From Clostridia bacterium (lineage in GTDB: Bacteria; Bacillota; Clostridia; Oscillospirales; Acutalibacteraceae), in assembly GCA_017410195.1 (NCBI GenBank), contig JAFQRF010000084.1, positions 1-64,000 of the forward strand: a DNA stretch of 64,000 bases. The letters run 5' to 3'. Below, piece after piece: positions 7,612-16,601 of the stretch. Made by a program: the position numbers and the translations under genes. The notes beneath the pieces are model-generated. The model was not told where the DNA came from. It did no database searches and was given only the letters and a program-made list of their open reading frames with translations. How positions within the stretch are numbered: the stretch's first letter is position 1; each line of letters opens with the position of its first letter.

Positions 7612-9054
7612 ATGAACCTGAATCTAAAGGATATTGATATACGCAGTATAATCAAAGATGTTATAGTTAATTTCTGGGTTGTGCTGCTTGCTGCCGTAAC
7701 TGCGGTTTTAGCCGTTGCGGGAGTATATTCGCTTACTTACAAGCCTAAATATACTTCAACGGCAACACTTGTTGTGACGGTCAAGGAAAATAACGGTGGT
7801 TCTTATTCGTCGCTTTATTTAACAAATGAAATGGCCGGTATTTTCAGCGAGGTTTTTCAAAGCCAAGCCTTGCGCAAAGAGATTGCCAAGGATTTGGATG
7901 TACCTTCCCTAAACGCCGAGATAAAAGTCAGTATAATCAAAGAAACAAACCTTATTACCCTTACGGTTGTTTCCGACACACCGAAGAGTACATATACGAT
8001 AATCAAGTCTGCTCTCAAAAATTACGGAAATATATCGGATTTTCTTTTCTCTAATGCAAAGCTTGATGTTTTAAAAGAACCGTCTGTTCCCAATGCCCCT
8101 TCTAATCCCATGAGTATCGGCAGACCTTGCAAGTTGGCAGGTGTTGCAGGTGCAGTTCTTGCTGTCGGCGTAATTGCAGTTTTTTCTTTTCTTCGTTCAA
8201 CGGTGAAAAATTCGGTTGCGGCAAAAAGACAGCTTGACGGAGATATTATCGGAACGGTGCCTTATATCAACAAAAAAAGAATAAAGGATGAGTTCGGAAA
8301 AAGATTGTTCAGACGAAAAAATTCAGATAAAACAAAATCCGTTCTTGTTTCTTCGGTAACTCTCGGGATGAGTTTTATAGAGTCTGTAAAAAAAATCGAA
8401 ACGCTCCTTGAAAGGCATATGAGAAGAAAAGACGAAAAGGTTTTGGTTGTTACAAGCGTTGCCGAAAACGAAGGAAAGTCCTCTGTTGCTTCAAATATCT
8501 CGCTTATAATGTCCTCAAAGGGATATAAAACTCTTCTTATCGATGCCGACTTAAAAAAACCTGCCTTGTGTAAAATATTTGAAAAAGGTATAGAGTGTGC
8601 TTTTCCGTTAGGTGATTTTCTGGCTGACAGCTGCAGAATAGAAGAGCTTTTTATCAAACATAATGAAAATCTTGATTTGATTTGTCAGTACAGCGGTGAG
8701 CATGATTCGATTTCTTTGCTTTCAAGCGGAAAATTTTCGGAACTTATTTCATATTGCAGAGAAGTATATGATTATGTAATTATCGATACATCGCCGATGT
8801 GTTTTTCAGTTGATGCGGAAAACATCATAGAATATTCGGATGCGGTTGTAACGGTTGTAAGACAGGATTGGTCGGAAATCGGAATTATTAATGATACCAC
8901 TGATGATATAAGAAAATCAGGCAAGGATTTTGTTGGCATAATTCTCAACAGATTCAAGGAACTTGATTTTTTGACCGATTACGGTTACGGCTACGGCTAT
9001 TACGGTAAATACAGTAAATACGCTAATTACAAACCGAGGGGTGATAAGCAGTGA
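7612..9054 (+). CDS. Wzz-type chain-length regulator fused to BY-kinase (first copy)
   Basis: 480 residues. Two membrane helices (about 20-42 and 170-195) enclose an extracellular Wzz-type region. They are followed by a cytosolic bacterial tyrosine kinase domain with Walker A (ENEGKSS), Walker A' (LLIDADLKKP) and Walker B (YVIIDTSP). The C-terminal tail is a tyrosine cluster with eight Tyr, many as G-Y-G or K-Y. In capsule systems this kinase phosphorylates its own tail, and the state of the oligomer sets polymer length and export. In many Firmicutes the membrane and kinase halves are separate proteins; here they are fused, as in Proteobacteria. Its stop overlaps the next gene by four bases. 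Confidence 0.88.
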   Translation: MNLNLKDIDIRSIIKDVIVNFWVVLLAAVTAVLAVAGVYSLTYKPKYTSTATLVVTVKENNGGSYSSLYLTNEMAGIFSEVFQSQALRKEIAKDLDVPSLNAEIKVSIIKETNLITLTVVSDTPKSTYTIIKSALKNYGNISDFLFSNAKLDVLKEPSVPNAPSNPMSIGRPCKLAGVAGAVLAVGVIAVFSFLRSTVKNSVAAKRQLDGDIIGTVPYINKKRIKDEFGKRLFRRKNSDKTKSVLVSSVTLGMSFIESVKKIETLLERHMRRKDEKVLVVTSVAENEGKSSVASNISLIMSSKGYKTLLIDADLKKPALCKIFEKGIECAFPLGDFLADSCRIEELFIKHNENLDLICQYSGEHDSISLLSSGKFSELISYCREVYDYVIIDTSPMCFSVDAENIIEYSDAVVTVVRQDWSEIGIINDTTDDIRKSGKDFVGIILNRFKELDFLTDYGYGYGYYGKYSKYANYKPRGDKQ

Positions 9055-10538
9055 ACGGAATAAAAACAGATACGGAAACCGCTGAAAAAAAACCCTCTGT
9101 GGATTATAATTTTGAAATAGATGTATTGACAATTCTCCGTAGTTTTGTAAAAGGCTGTGTAAGATTCTGGTGGCTGATTGCCGTGTTGGGACTGCTTGGA
9201 GGAACTGTTAATTATTACAGAGAACATACAAGCTATGTTCCTTATTATCGGTCCGAAGCAACCTTTACCGTAACTACAAGTACCGAGGAAGCATTGGACG
9301 GCAGCAGCTATAATTTTTATTATGACAGTGCTACTGCAGAACAGCTTGGTCTGACCTTTCCGCATATTCTCAGCAGCCAGCTTCTTTCCGATGCAATGAA
9401 AGAAGATATGGGTGTTGACAGAATCAACGGTACCGTTTCGGTAACAACAATATCGGAGTCCAATATGGTAACTATGTATGCCAACAGCCCGAGTCCCGAG
9501 GATGCAAAAAGCATTCTTGAATCAGCAATAAGGGTTTATCCTGCAGTTTCAAGATTTGTTATCGGTGAAACAAAATTTAACATGATTGATCCGCCTTCAT
9601 TACCGACAACGCCTGTGGTTCAGCCGAATTACAGACATAACCTTATTCTTGGTGCTGCAATCGGATTTTTTATGGGATTTGTTCTTGTTGCGATTTATGC
9701 TTTGTTCCGAAAAACAGTTCATAAGAGCAGCGATATTCGCCGACACCTCAGTTTGGAATGTCTTACGACCCTGCCTTTAATCAAGCCTAAGAAGAGAACA
9801 AATAAGGGAGAGTTTTTCCCGACCCCTCTTAAGCAAGGAATTAATCCTTGGTTTTTTGAGAATATGGAAACTCTTAGACTGAGGGTTGAAAAACGGATTT
9901 CGGATAAAGAAAATGTAATTCTTGTTACAAGTACACTTCCTTCCGAGGGTAAATCTCTTGTTGCATCAAATCTGGCTTTTAAACTTGCAAAGCACGGTAA
10001 AAAGGTTTTGCTTGTCGACGGTGACTTGAGAAAGCAGAATCTTGCCGAAATTCTCAAAATTGAAATCAAAACCGAACTCTCACAGATTGATGCGGACAGA
10101 TTTACTCCGGATTTGATGACTGAGGCAGCAGATTACGGAATATTTTTTCTGGGTGGCAGTAAGCCTGTTTCAAATGCGTCACGTTTTTATATGAACAACC
10201 TCAGCCGAATAATTAAAAGAGCAAAAAAAGAGGTTGATTATGTTATAATCGACGTTCCGCCTGCAGGCAGTTTTGAAGATGTTTTTATGCTGAAAGAATA
10301 TTCGGATAAGATTCTTTATGTTATAAAGCAGGATTACGCCGCTAAATCAAAAATTATAGAGACCGTATCCCTTCTTGAAGAAGAAGGTGCTGATATTATG
10401 GGATATGTGTTTAACGGAACGGCAGGTGTGCTCGGTACTTACGGTAACTACGGCTATGTTAAGTACGGCCGCTACGGTCATTACGGAAAATACGGGAAAT
10501 ATGCACGATACGGATACGGAGAAATAAAGGAAAATTGA
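9051..10538 (+). CDS. Wzz-type chain-length regulator fused to BY-kinase (second copy)
   Basis: 495 residues, same layout as the preceding gene but clearly diverged. Membrane helices lie near 38-57 and ~200-222, then Walker A (LPSEGKSLV), Walker A' (LLVDGDLRKQ) and Walker B (YVIIDVPPAG). The tail has ten Tyr spaced mostly three residues apart (YGxYGxY pattern). Two fused kinases in a row, translated with an ATGA overlap, suggest a hetero-oligomer or a duplication with divided roles. Both keep the nucleotide motifs, so neither looks dead. The cognate phosphatase is encoded two genes downstream. Confidence 0.87.
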   Translation: MNGIKTDTETAEKKPSVDYNFEIDVLTILRSFVKGCVRFWWLIAVLGLLGGTVNYYREHTSYVPYYRSEATFTVTTSTEEALDGSSYNFYYDSATAEQLGLTFPHILSSQLLSDAMKEDMGVDRINGTVSVTTISESNMVTMYANSPSPEDAKSILESAIRVYPAVSRFVIGETKFNMIDPPSLPTTPVVQPNYRHNLILGAAIGFFMGFVLVAIYALFRKTVHKSSDIRRHLSLECLTTLPLIKPKKRTNKGEFFPTPLKQGINPWFFENMETLRLRVEKRISDKENVILVTSTLPSEGKSLVASNLAFKLAKHGKKVLLVDGDLRKQNLAEILKIEIKTELSQIDADRFTPDLMTEAADYGIFFLGGSKPVSNASRFYMNNLSRIIKRAKKEVDYVIIDVPPAGSFEDVFMLKEYSDKILYVIKQDYAAKSKIIETVSLLEEEGADIMGYVFNGTAGVLGTYGNYGYVKYGRYGHYGKYGKYARYGYGEIKEN

Positions 10539-10543
10539 TTGAA

Positions 10544-11398
10544 ATGAAAATAAGAGTAATCAGATTTTTGGAGAATGCAGTCGGAGTTGTTGCTTTGGTG
10601 CTTCTGGTGTGCTTCTTTTTTATTTCCGGAATCGAAACGCGGCAGACCATTGCCGAATATACCGTTCCCACAACAGCAGGAAATTCAGGTTTTTTTGTTT
10701 TTGACGATGAAGAATTTGTTTTTGACGGAACAACAAGGCTTGACCTGATGCAGGGCGTATATGCTGATAACGGCAGGGGTGATGATGCTACCGAAAGCGT
10801 AAATGCTGTTATTACATCAAAAGGAACGCTCAGCAGAAAAGAGGTAAGATACTCTTTCTTTGATTCTCAAGGCAAAACAATAACCGAAACAAGAACGTTG
10901 ATTATGAAGAATTATTCGGGACCCCGTATTGAGGCTGCTGATACTATCATGCTGACATCACAGGAGCTTGACGATATAATTTCTGTTTTGCAGGAGAGGG
11001 GAGAACTGAGTGCAACCGACGGGTTCGGAATGGATATTACTTCAACAGTATCCTGCATCCGAAAACATATTTATCAAGATAAGTATGAGATGAGGTTTGA
11101 AGTATATAACAATTATCAGGATTATGCCGAGGTAACCGTTACCGCTTATATTGAAGGCGATGTTATTGATCCTGTTATTGAGCTATGGTCTGATTCCGTT
11201 ACTTTGAAAGTCGGTGATCCTTTTGATCCGATGGATGCTGTTTCTAATTACGGTGTCGGAAGCTCAGGTACGGGCAAGCTTGAATATGATTCATCGGTTA
11301 ATACTGCGGCGGCAGGAACATATAATGTTGTTTTTCGTCTTTATTCTCAGGACGGTACGGCGGAAGCAACCAAGGTTTTGAATGTAATCGTAAAATAA
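10544..11398 (+). CDS. Membrane-anchored Ig-like protein (second copy)
   Basis: 284 residues from the ATG at 10544; a TTG at 10535 is too close to the AAAGGA site. One N-terminal helix (~12-33) is followed by extracellular beta-rich sequence with a final module matching the DUF5011 pattern (GDPFDPMDAVS ... AAGTYNVVFRLYS). Overall likeness to the protein at 6781-7599 is in layout rather than residue identity. The two flank the kinase pair, suggesting a shared structural role in export or in anchoring polymer at the surface. Function not known. Confidence 0.6.
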   Translation: MKIRVIRFLENAVGVVALVLLVCFFFISGIETRQTIAEYTVPTTAGNSGFFVFDDEEFVFDGTTRLDLMQGVYADNGRGDDATESVNAVITSKGTLSRKEVRYSFFDSQGKTITETRTLIMKNYSGPRIEAADTIMLTSQELDDIISVLQERGELSATDGFGMDITSTVSCIRKHIYQDKYEMRFEVYNNYQDYAEVTVTAYIEGDVIDPVIELWSDSVTLKVGDPFDPMDAVSNYGVGSSGTGKLEYDSSVNTAAAGTYNVVFRLYSQDGTAEATKVLNVIVK

Positions 11399-11408
11399 CG
11401 AGGATAAA

Positions 11409-12164
11409 ATGACAGATTTACATACACATATTTTACCGTTCACGGATGACGGCGCAACGGATTTTGATGATGCTTTGGATATGGCAGAAATGGCTGCAGA
11501 AAACGGAACTGAAATAATTGCTGCGACTCCTCATTTCAATATTCCCGGTATTCAAAGCCGCAGTGTATCTGAGATAAAGGATACATTTGAACAAATGAAG
11601 AATAAAATTGAAAAAAATAAAATCGATATTTCTTTTGTTCTCGGTATGGAAATTTTTGCATCTCCGACCGTCGGAGAGAAACTGGATTGCGGAGAATTGA
11701 TTACTTTAAACGGTACTCGGTATCCGCTTATCGAATTTGGGTTTTCTGAAAAAAAAGATTTTATTTTTTCTGTTATGGATGATTTAATTTCAAGAAGTTA
11801 TACTCCGATTCTTGCTCATCCTGAACGCTATGATTGTTTTATCAGCGATTTACAGAGTCTCTATGAGCTTTATCAAATGGGTGTTGTCATTCAAATCAAT
11901 AAGGGCAGCATTCTCGGGAGATTCGGAAGAAGAGTTCAAAGGACTGCAGATGCCATACTCTGCCACAGACTTGCGGCTGTTGCTGCATCGGATGCTCATT
12001 CACCGATAACAAGAACTCCTGATTTATCTGAATTTGTGAGGGTTTTGGATATGAATTACGGTGACGGATGCTCTCCTTTGCTGCTTGAAGAAAATCCAAA
12101 GCGGATTCTTCGAAACGAGGATGTTTTTTGGGAATCTCCTATACCTTTTGATTATCAGAGGTGA
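11409..12164 (+). CDS. cpsB: CpsB/YwqE-type tyrosine-protein phosphatase (PHP fold)
   Basis: 251 residues. PHP metal-site motifs are all present: DLHTHILP at residues 3-10, DDGA, TPHF, AHPERY and SDAHS. This family of Mn-dependent phosphatases removes phosphate from the tyrosine tail of the capsule BY-kinases, two of which lie just upstream. It has no membrane segment and is cytosolic. The length is normal for the family. Position and motifs together make this assignment firm. Confidence 0.9.
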   Translation: MTDLHTHILPFTDDGATDFDDALDMAEMAAENGTEIIAATPHFNIPGIQSRSVSEIKDTFEQMKNKIEKNKIDISFVLGMEIFASPTVGEKLDCGELITLNGTRYPLIEFGFSEKKDFIFSVMDDLISRSYTPILAHPERYDCFISDLQSLYELYQMGVVIQINKGSILGRFGRRVQRTADAILCHRLAAVAASDAHSPITRTPDLSEFVRVLDMNYGDGCSPLLLEENPKRILRNEDVFWESPIPFDYQR

Positions 12165-12170
12165 GTACGC

Positions 12171-13292
12171 ATGCAAAGAAAAAGAAAAATTATTGAAGAC
12201 GAATTTATTGATGAAAGCACGGTAAAAAAAGAAAATGAAAAAAAACATTTCGGAAAGAAGAAGCTGTTGATTGCCGTTTCTTGTATACTCGCTGTTATAA
12301 TTGTGTTAGCGGGTTCGGGGTTTCTTTATGTCAAGACATTGCTTGGAAAAGCACCGCGTTTAGAGCTTGATACCGATAATCTTGGTATAACCGAGCAATA
12401 TAAAGATCAGGTGTCATCGTCTGAAGCTGAGAATGAAAACTATGTTCCCGGAGTTACTGAGGATATTGTTCAAACACAGTTTGATTGGGAGAGTATAGTA
12501 ACCGATTTCCCCGATGATGTTATTAATATTGCGCTTTTCGGTGTTGACAGCCGTGATATGAACGAAACAAGCGGACGCTCGGATGCAACACTGGTTCTTT
12601 CGTTCGATAAAATCCATAACAAAATTAAAATCACTTCGATTGCCCGTGACAGCTACGTCAGTGTTGACGGATACGGCAAAACAAAGCTTACGCATGCCTA
12701 TGCTTACGGAGGTCATCAACTTGCCGTAAAAACGTTAAATCAGAATTTTGGTCTGAATATCCAGGACTTTGTATCAGTCAATTTTTCTCAGCTTGCAACG
12801 ATAATTGATTTTATCGGCGGAGTAAAAATTAATGTTACCGAAGAAGAACGCACGGTCATGGAAGGCTATATCAGAGAACTAAATAATATCGGAGTGCCGA
12901 CTGAACAGTTGACCCAAACGGGTGATGTTGTTCTCAGCGGAGGACAGGCTGTTGCTTACGCAAGAAACAGATACACAGGCACGGATGTCGACCGAATGAA
13001 CCGTCAGTATGAAGTTCTTGTTGCGATGGTTGAATCGGTAAAAAATATGAATGTTACTAAGTACAGCGAGCTAATTTCGCTTATTCTTTCTCAATGCGTA
13101 ACTTCACTCAGCGACAGCGAGATGATTTCTCTCGGAATGTGGGCAATGACAAGCATTCCGGAGTTTTCGAGATTCGTTTTGCCGAGCAGCGAATGTAATC
13201 CGTCGGGTCAGATTATTGACGGGCTTTGGTACTATGTTTATGACCTTTCCAAGGCGAGAAGTATTCTCTATAGTTTTATTTATGAGCAATAG
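12171..13292 (+). CDS. LytR-CpsA-Psr (LCP) family glycopolymer transferase
   Basis: 373 residues. A basic cytosolic start is followed by one membrane helix (~31-54) and an extracellular LCP domain with the conserved arginines in TSIARDSYV and YARNRYTG-D-x-DR. LCP enzymes move the finished polymer from its undecaprenyl carrier to peptidoglycan. Its presence in this operon implies the polysaccharide is attached to the cell wall as a capsule or wall polymer. AGAGGTGAG precedes the ATG. Confidence 0.9.
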   Translation: MQRKRKIIEDEFIDESTVKKENEKKHFGKKKLLIAVSCILAVIIVLAGSGFLYVKTLLGKAPRLELDTDNLGITEQYKDQVSSSEAENENYVPGVTEDIVQTQFDWESIVTDFPDDVINIALFGVDSRDMNETSGRSDATLVLSFDKIHNKIKITSIARDSYVSVDGYGKTKLTHAYAYGGHQLAVKTLNQNFGLNIQDFVSVNFSQLATIIDFIGGVKINVTEEERTVMEGYIRELNNIGVPTEQLTQTGDVVLSGGQAVAYARNRYTGTDVDRMNRQYEVLVAMVESVKNMNVTKYSELISLILSQCVTSLSDSEMISLGMWAMTSIPEFSRFVLPSSECNPSGQIIDGLWYYVYDLSKARSILYSFIYEQ

Positions 13293-13329
13293 CTCTTTTA
13301 ATAATATTATTTGAAAAGGGGTTATATTG

Positions 13330-14739
13330 ATGTTCAGAAAATTTGAAAAACGTTGGCTTAAACACATTGATTTGATTCTCGTTGATTCGATTCTTTGGCA
13401 GATTGCTTTTTGCCTTGCATATGTTATTCGATTCGGTTTCTCATTTCCATACAAAGAATCATATTATCTTCAAATATCTGTTTTGCTGCTTGTTATTAAT
13501 ATTTGCATTGCATTTTTTGCTCAAAGCTATGATGATATTATGAGGCGAAGCGTAGCCCAGGAGTGTTATTCAGTTGTTAAACATAATGCGTTAACAATAG
13601 GCGGATTGCTTCTGTATTTGTATTTAACCAAACAAAATGAGGAAATGTCACGATTGTTTTTCACATATCTTGTTATAATTTCTTTTATTTTTATGTGGAT
13701 TTCGCGAGGCGTTTATAAAAAAGTTATGCTCAAGAGCATTAACAAGCATCCTGAAAAACACCATAGCGTTATTATTCTTGCGAAGAGCAAGCATGTAAAA
13801 AAGATTCTTGATAATTTGAAAAAAAGCGGTTGGAGAGCTGCGGGAATTTGCCTTGTGGACAGAGATGCACAGGGTGAGGAGCTTGAAGGCATTCCTGTTG
13901 TTGCAAACCTTGATAACTTGCTCGAATATATAAAGGGAAATGTTGTAGACGGTTTGCTTATCGGTGTAAAAAGAAACACGGAAGTACCTTCAAACCTTGC
14001 GGACGTTTGCCTTGAAATGGGTGTTTCAACTCATATTCTGCTCAATCAGCCTGAGCTTGGCGGTGAAACGGTTGTCAACAACGTCGGTGATATGTCTGTT
14101 CTTACGCGCAGCGTGCGTATTACAAGCGCAAGACAATTGCTTGTTAAAAGACTTTTTGATATTGTTGCAGGGTTCTTCGGTATTATTGTAACTGCAATTT
14201 GCTTTGTTTTCATCGCTCCGATTATTTATATAAAAGACCCCGGTCCGATTTTCTTTTCTCAAACTCGTGTGGGCAAAAACGGAAGAAAGTTTAAAATATA
14301 TAAATTCCGTTCGATGTATAAAGATGCCGAAGAGCGAAAGAAAGAGCTTATGGCTCAGAATAAGATTGCGGACGGAATGATGTTCAAAATGGACGATGAT
14401 CCCCGAATTATAAAGGGTATCGGTCATTTTATCCGTGATTTCAGTATTGATGAGCTTCCGCAATTCTGGAATGTTTTTAAAGGCGAAATGAGCTTTATAG
14501 GCACAAGACCGCCGACAGTTGAAGAATACGAAAAGTATGACTATCATCATAAAGTCCGTCTTTCAATTAAACCGGGTATCACGGGAATGTGGCAGACCAG
14601 CGGCAGAAGCAATATAACCGATTTCGAACAGGTTGTTTCGCTCGATGCGTATTACATAGTTAATTGGAGCTTTGCTCTTGATTTGAAAATACTTTTTAAA
14701 ACAATAAAAGTTGTTTTGAAAAAAGACGGTGCATCATAA
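13330..14739 (+). CDS. Polyprenyl phosphoglycosyltransferase (initiating enzyme)
   Basis: 469 residues. Four N-terminal helices and a CoA-binding-like segment are followed by a helix at ~275-300 and the catalytic domain, with the motifs KIYKFRSM, ELPQFWNV, GEMSFIGTRPP and KPGITGMWQ. It transfers a hexose-1-phosphate (commonly Glc, Gal or a modified GlcNAc) from a nucleotide sugar to undecaprenyl phosphate and so starts each repeat unit. A TTG three bases upstream is open, but the ATG at 13330 sits at a better distance from AAGGGG. The sugar cannot be determined from the motifs. Confidence 0.92.
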   Translation: MFRKFEKRWLKHIDLILVDSILWQIAFCLAYVIRFGFSFPYKESYYLQISVLLLVINICIAFFAQSYDDIMRRSVAQECYSVVKHNALTIGGLLLYLYLTKQNEEMSRLFFTYLVIISFIFMWISRGVYKKVMLKSINKHPEKHHSVIILAKSKHVKKILDNLKKSGWRAAGICLVDRDAQGEELEGIPVVANLDNLLEYIKGNVVDGLLIGVKRNTEVPSNLADVCLEMGVSTHILLNQPELGGETVVNNVGDMSVLTRSVRITSARQLLVKRLFDIVAGFFGIIVTAICFVFIAPIIYIKDPGPIFFSQTRVGKNGRKFKIYKFRSMYKDAEERKKELMAQNKIADGMMFKMDDDPRIIKGIGHFIRDFSIDELPQFWNVFKGEMSFIGTRPPTVEEYEKYDYHHKVRLSIKPGITGMWQTSGRSNITDFEQVVSLDAYYIVNWSFALDLKILFKTIKVVLKKDGAS

Positions 14740-14773
14740 AAATGTGCCGAACATAATGAAACAGGTGCGGAAA

Positions 14774-15544
14774 ATGATTAATAACAACAGAAAAATTGAC
14801 AAATCAAAGATACCTTTTTGCAGCATTATGGGAGTAAATATTGCTGCTATAGACATGGACTGGCTTCTCAATTATACAGATAAAAATCTCAAAGATCTTT
14901 CCGGCGACTATATGTGCGTTGCGAATGTTCATACAACCGTAATGGCATATGAAAATGAGGATTACCGAGATATCCAGAACGGCGCTGTTATGGCAATTCC
15001 CGATGGCGGTCCTCTTGCTACCGAAGGCAAAAGAAGAGGCTTTGAAAACATGAGCCGAACAACAGGACCGAGTTTTATGGAGGAGATTTTTAAAATCACT
15101 TCTAAAAAGGGTTATCGTCATTTTTTCTACGGCTCAACACCCGAAACGCTCGAAACCCTTGAAGTGAAGCTCAAAGAAAAGTACCCCGGCATAGAGATTG
15201 CAGGTTTGTACAGTCCTCCGTTCAGAGCGCTTACTGAGCAGGAAGACGAAGAAATCTGCGCCATGATCAATGCCGCAAATGCCGATTTTGTATGGGTTGG
15301 TCTCGGCGCTCCTAAGCAGGAAAAATGGATGGCGCAGCATTGCGGAAAAATCAAGGGATTTATGGTTGGAGTCGGTGCAGGCTTTGACTATTTTGCTGAA
15401 AATATATCAAGAGCTCCGGAGTGGATGCAAAAAACAAATCTGGAATGGTTTTACCGCTTGATTCAGGAACCGAAAAGACTTTTTAAGCGTTATTTACACA
15501 CGAATACAAAATTCATATATGAAGCGGTAATAAGGAGAAAATAA
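14774..15544 (+). CDS. WecG/TagA/CpsF family glycosyltransferase
   Basis: 256 residues. The family motifs PDGGPL, the R-x-x-GPSFM block and WVGLGAPKQEKWM are present. Relatives add N-acetylmannosamine-type or similar sugars as the second residue on the lipid carrier, which fits its place right after the initiating enzyme. The ATG at 14774 follows AGGTG at six bases; a GTG at 14729 and an ATG at 14756 are possible but lack good sites. Its stop shares bases with the next start (TAATG). Confidence 0.88.
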   Translation: MINNNRKIDKSKIPFCSIMGVNIAAIDMDWLLNYTDKNLKDLSGDYMCVANVHTTVMAYENEDYRDIQNGAVMAIPDGGPLATEGKRRGFENMSRTTGPSFMEEIFKITSKKGYRHFFYGSTPETLETLEVKLKEKYPGIEIAGLYSPPFRALTEQEDEEICAMINAANADFVWVGLGAPKQEKWMAQHCGKIKGFMVGVGAGFDYFAENISRAPEWMQKTNLEWFYRLIQEPKRLFKRYLHTNTKFIYEAVIRRK

Positions 15545-16587
15545 TGAGTAAAAGCGGAGTCTTTAAGTTTGAAAATAACTGCTTTGACCCCATAAGATAT
15601 TGGGCAGCTTTCTGCGTTATGTTTTTACATTATACTTTTTATGCACTTACGCTTTCAAATCAGGCTCACGGTTTTATGACTGTGCTGAGAAACATCGTCG
15701 GATTCTTTCCCGGAGTTGTTGTACTTTTTGCGCTGAGCGGCTATCTCGTTTCAGCATCGCTTGAAAGGTCTGAGAATATCCGACAATATCTGACAAAAAG
15801 AGTTTTCAGGCTTTATCCTGAACTTTGGGTTTGTACTGTTATTAATCTTATTACGGTATGTGTTCTTACAATGAGTCTGCCGGACAAAAGTGTTTTAATA
15901 TGGCTTGCAACTCAGGTTTTCGGAATTGCCAACACTCCTGACAGCCTTAAGGATTTTGCAACCGGCAGCATCAACGGTGCGTTGTGGACTGTTTTTACTG
16001 AAATTCAGCTTTATATTGTTCTGTGTATATTTGGAAAATGGCTGAAAAAATTCAGCCACGCTAAATGGATTGCATTGATTACTGCCTCGGCGGTGATTAA
16101 CCTTATTTGTTATTATATTGACCAAAACACAGTAGGAATAATTCCTAAACTGCTTGAACGTACTTTTATTCCGTATTTTCTTTGGTTCATTATCGGTTCT
16201 TATTGTTTTCATAAAAAAGAAAGCGTTGTGCCTGTACTTAAAAAACTTTTGATTCCGTTATTGATAGTTTATGCGGTTCTGCGACTCGGAAGTTTTATAA
16301 CCGTTGGCTATTATTCAGATATCGGAAAAGGTATCCTTTGTCCGTTTATTGTTATCGGTGCTGCATATGCGCTCGGCTCGCTAAGAATAAAATGCGATTT
16401 GTCTTACGGAATTTTCCTCTATCATTGGATTGTACTCAACGTTCTTGTTCACTTTGATCTGCTTAATAATCTTCATTGGGCTGCCGCAATTCTTGTTTAT
16501 ACGGCGGCAACACTTGGTCTTGCCTATCTTTCATGGCGATTTGTGGGTAAGGCATCGGATAAAATTGTTAAAAAACTTTCTGCCTGA
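15544..16587 (+). CDS. Membrane acyltransferase (acyltransferase 3 family)
   Basis: 347 residues with about ten hydrophobic helices. The opening FDPIRYWAAFCVMFLHY carries the R-x-x-A...H arrangement of the acyltransferase 3 family. These proteins add acetyl or other short acyl groups to sugars on either face of the membrane. It likely decorates the repeat unit or polymer. It is coupled to the preceding gene through TAATG. Confidence 0.85.
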   Translation: MSKSGVFKFENNCFDPIRYWAAFCVMFLHYTFYALTLSNQAHGFMTVLRNIVGFFPGVVVLFALSGYLVSASLERSENIRQYLTKRVFRLYPELWVCTVINLITVCVLTMSLPDKSVLIWLATQVFGIANTPDSLKDFATGSINGALWTVFTEIQLYIVLCIFGKWLKKFSHAKWIALITASAVINLICYYIDQNTVGIIPKLLERTFIPYFLWFIIGSYCFHKKESVVPVLKKLLIPLLIVYAVLRLGSFITVGYYSDIGKGILCPFIVIGAAYALGSLRIKCDLSYGIFLYHWIVLNVLVHFDLLNNLHWAAAILVYTAATLGLAYLSWRFVGKASDKIVKKLSA

Positions 16588-16601
16588 ATTGAGTGAGAAA
16601 A

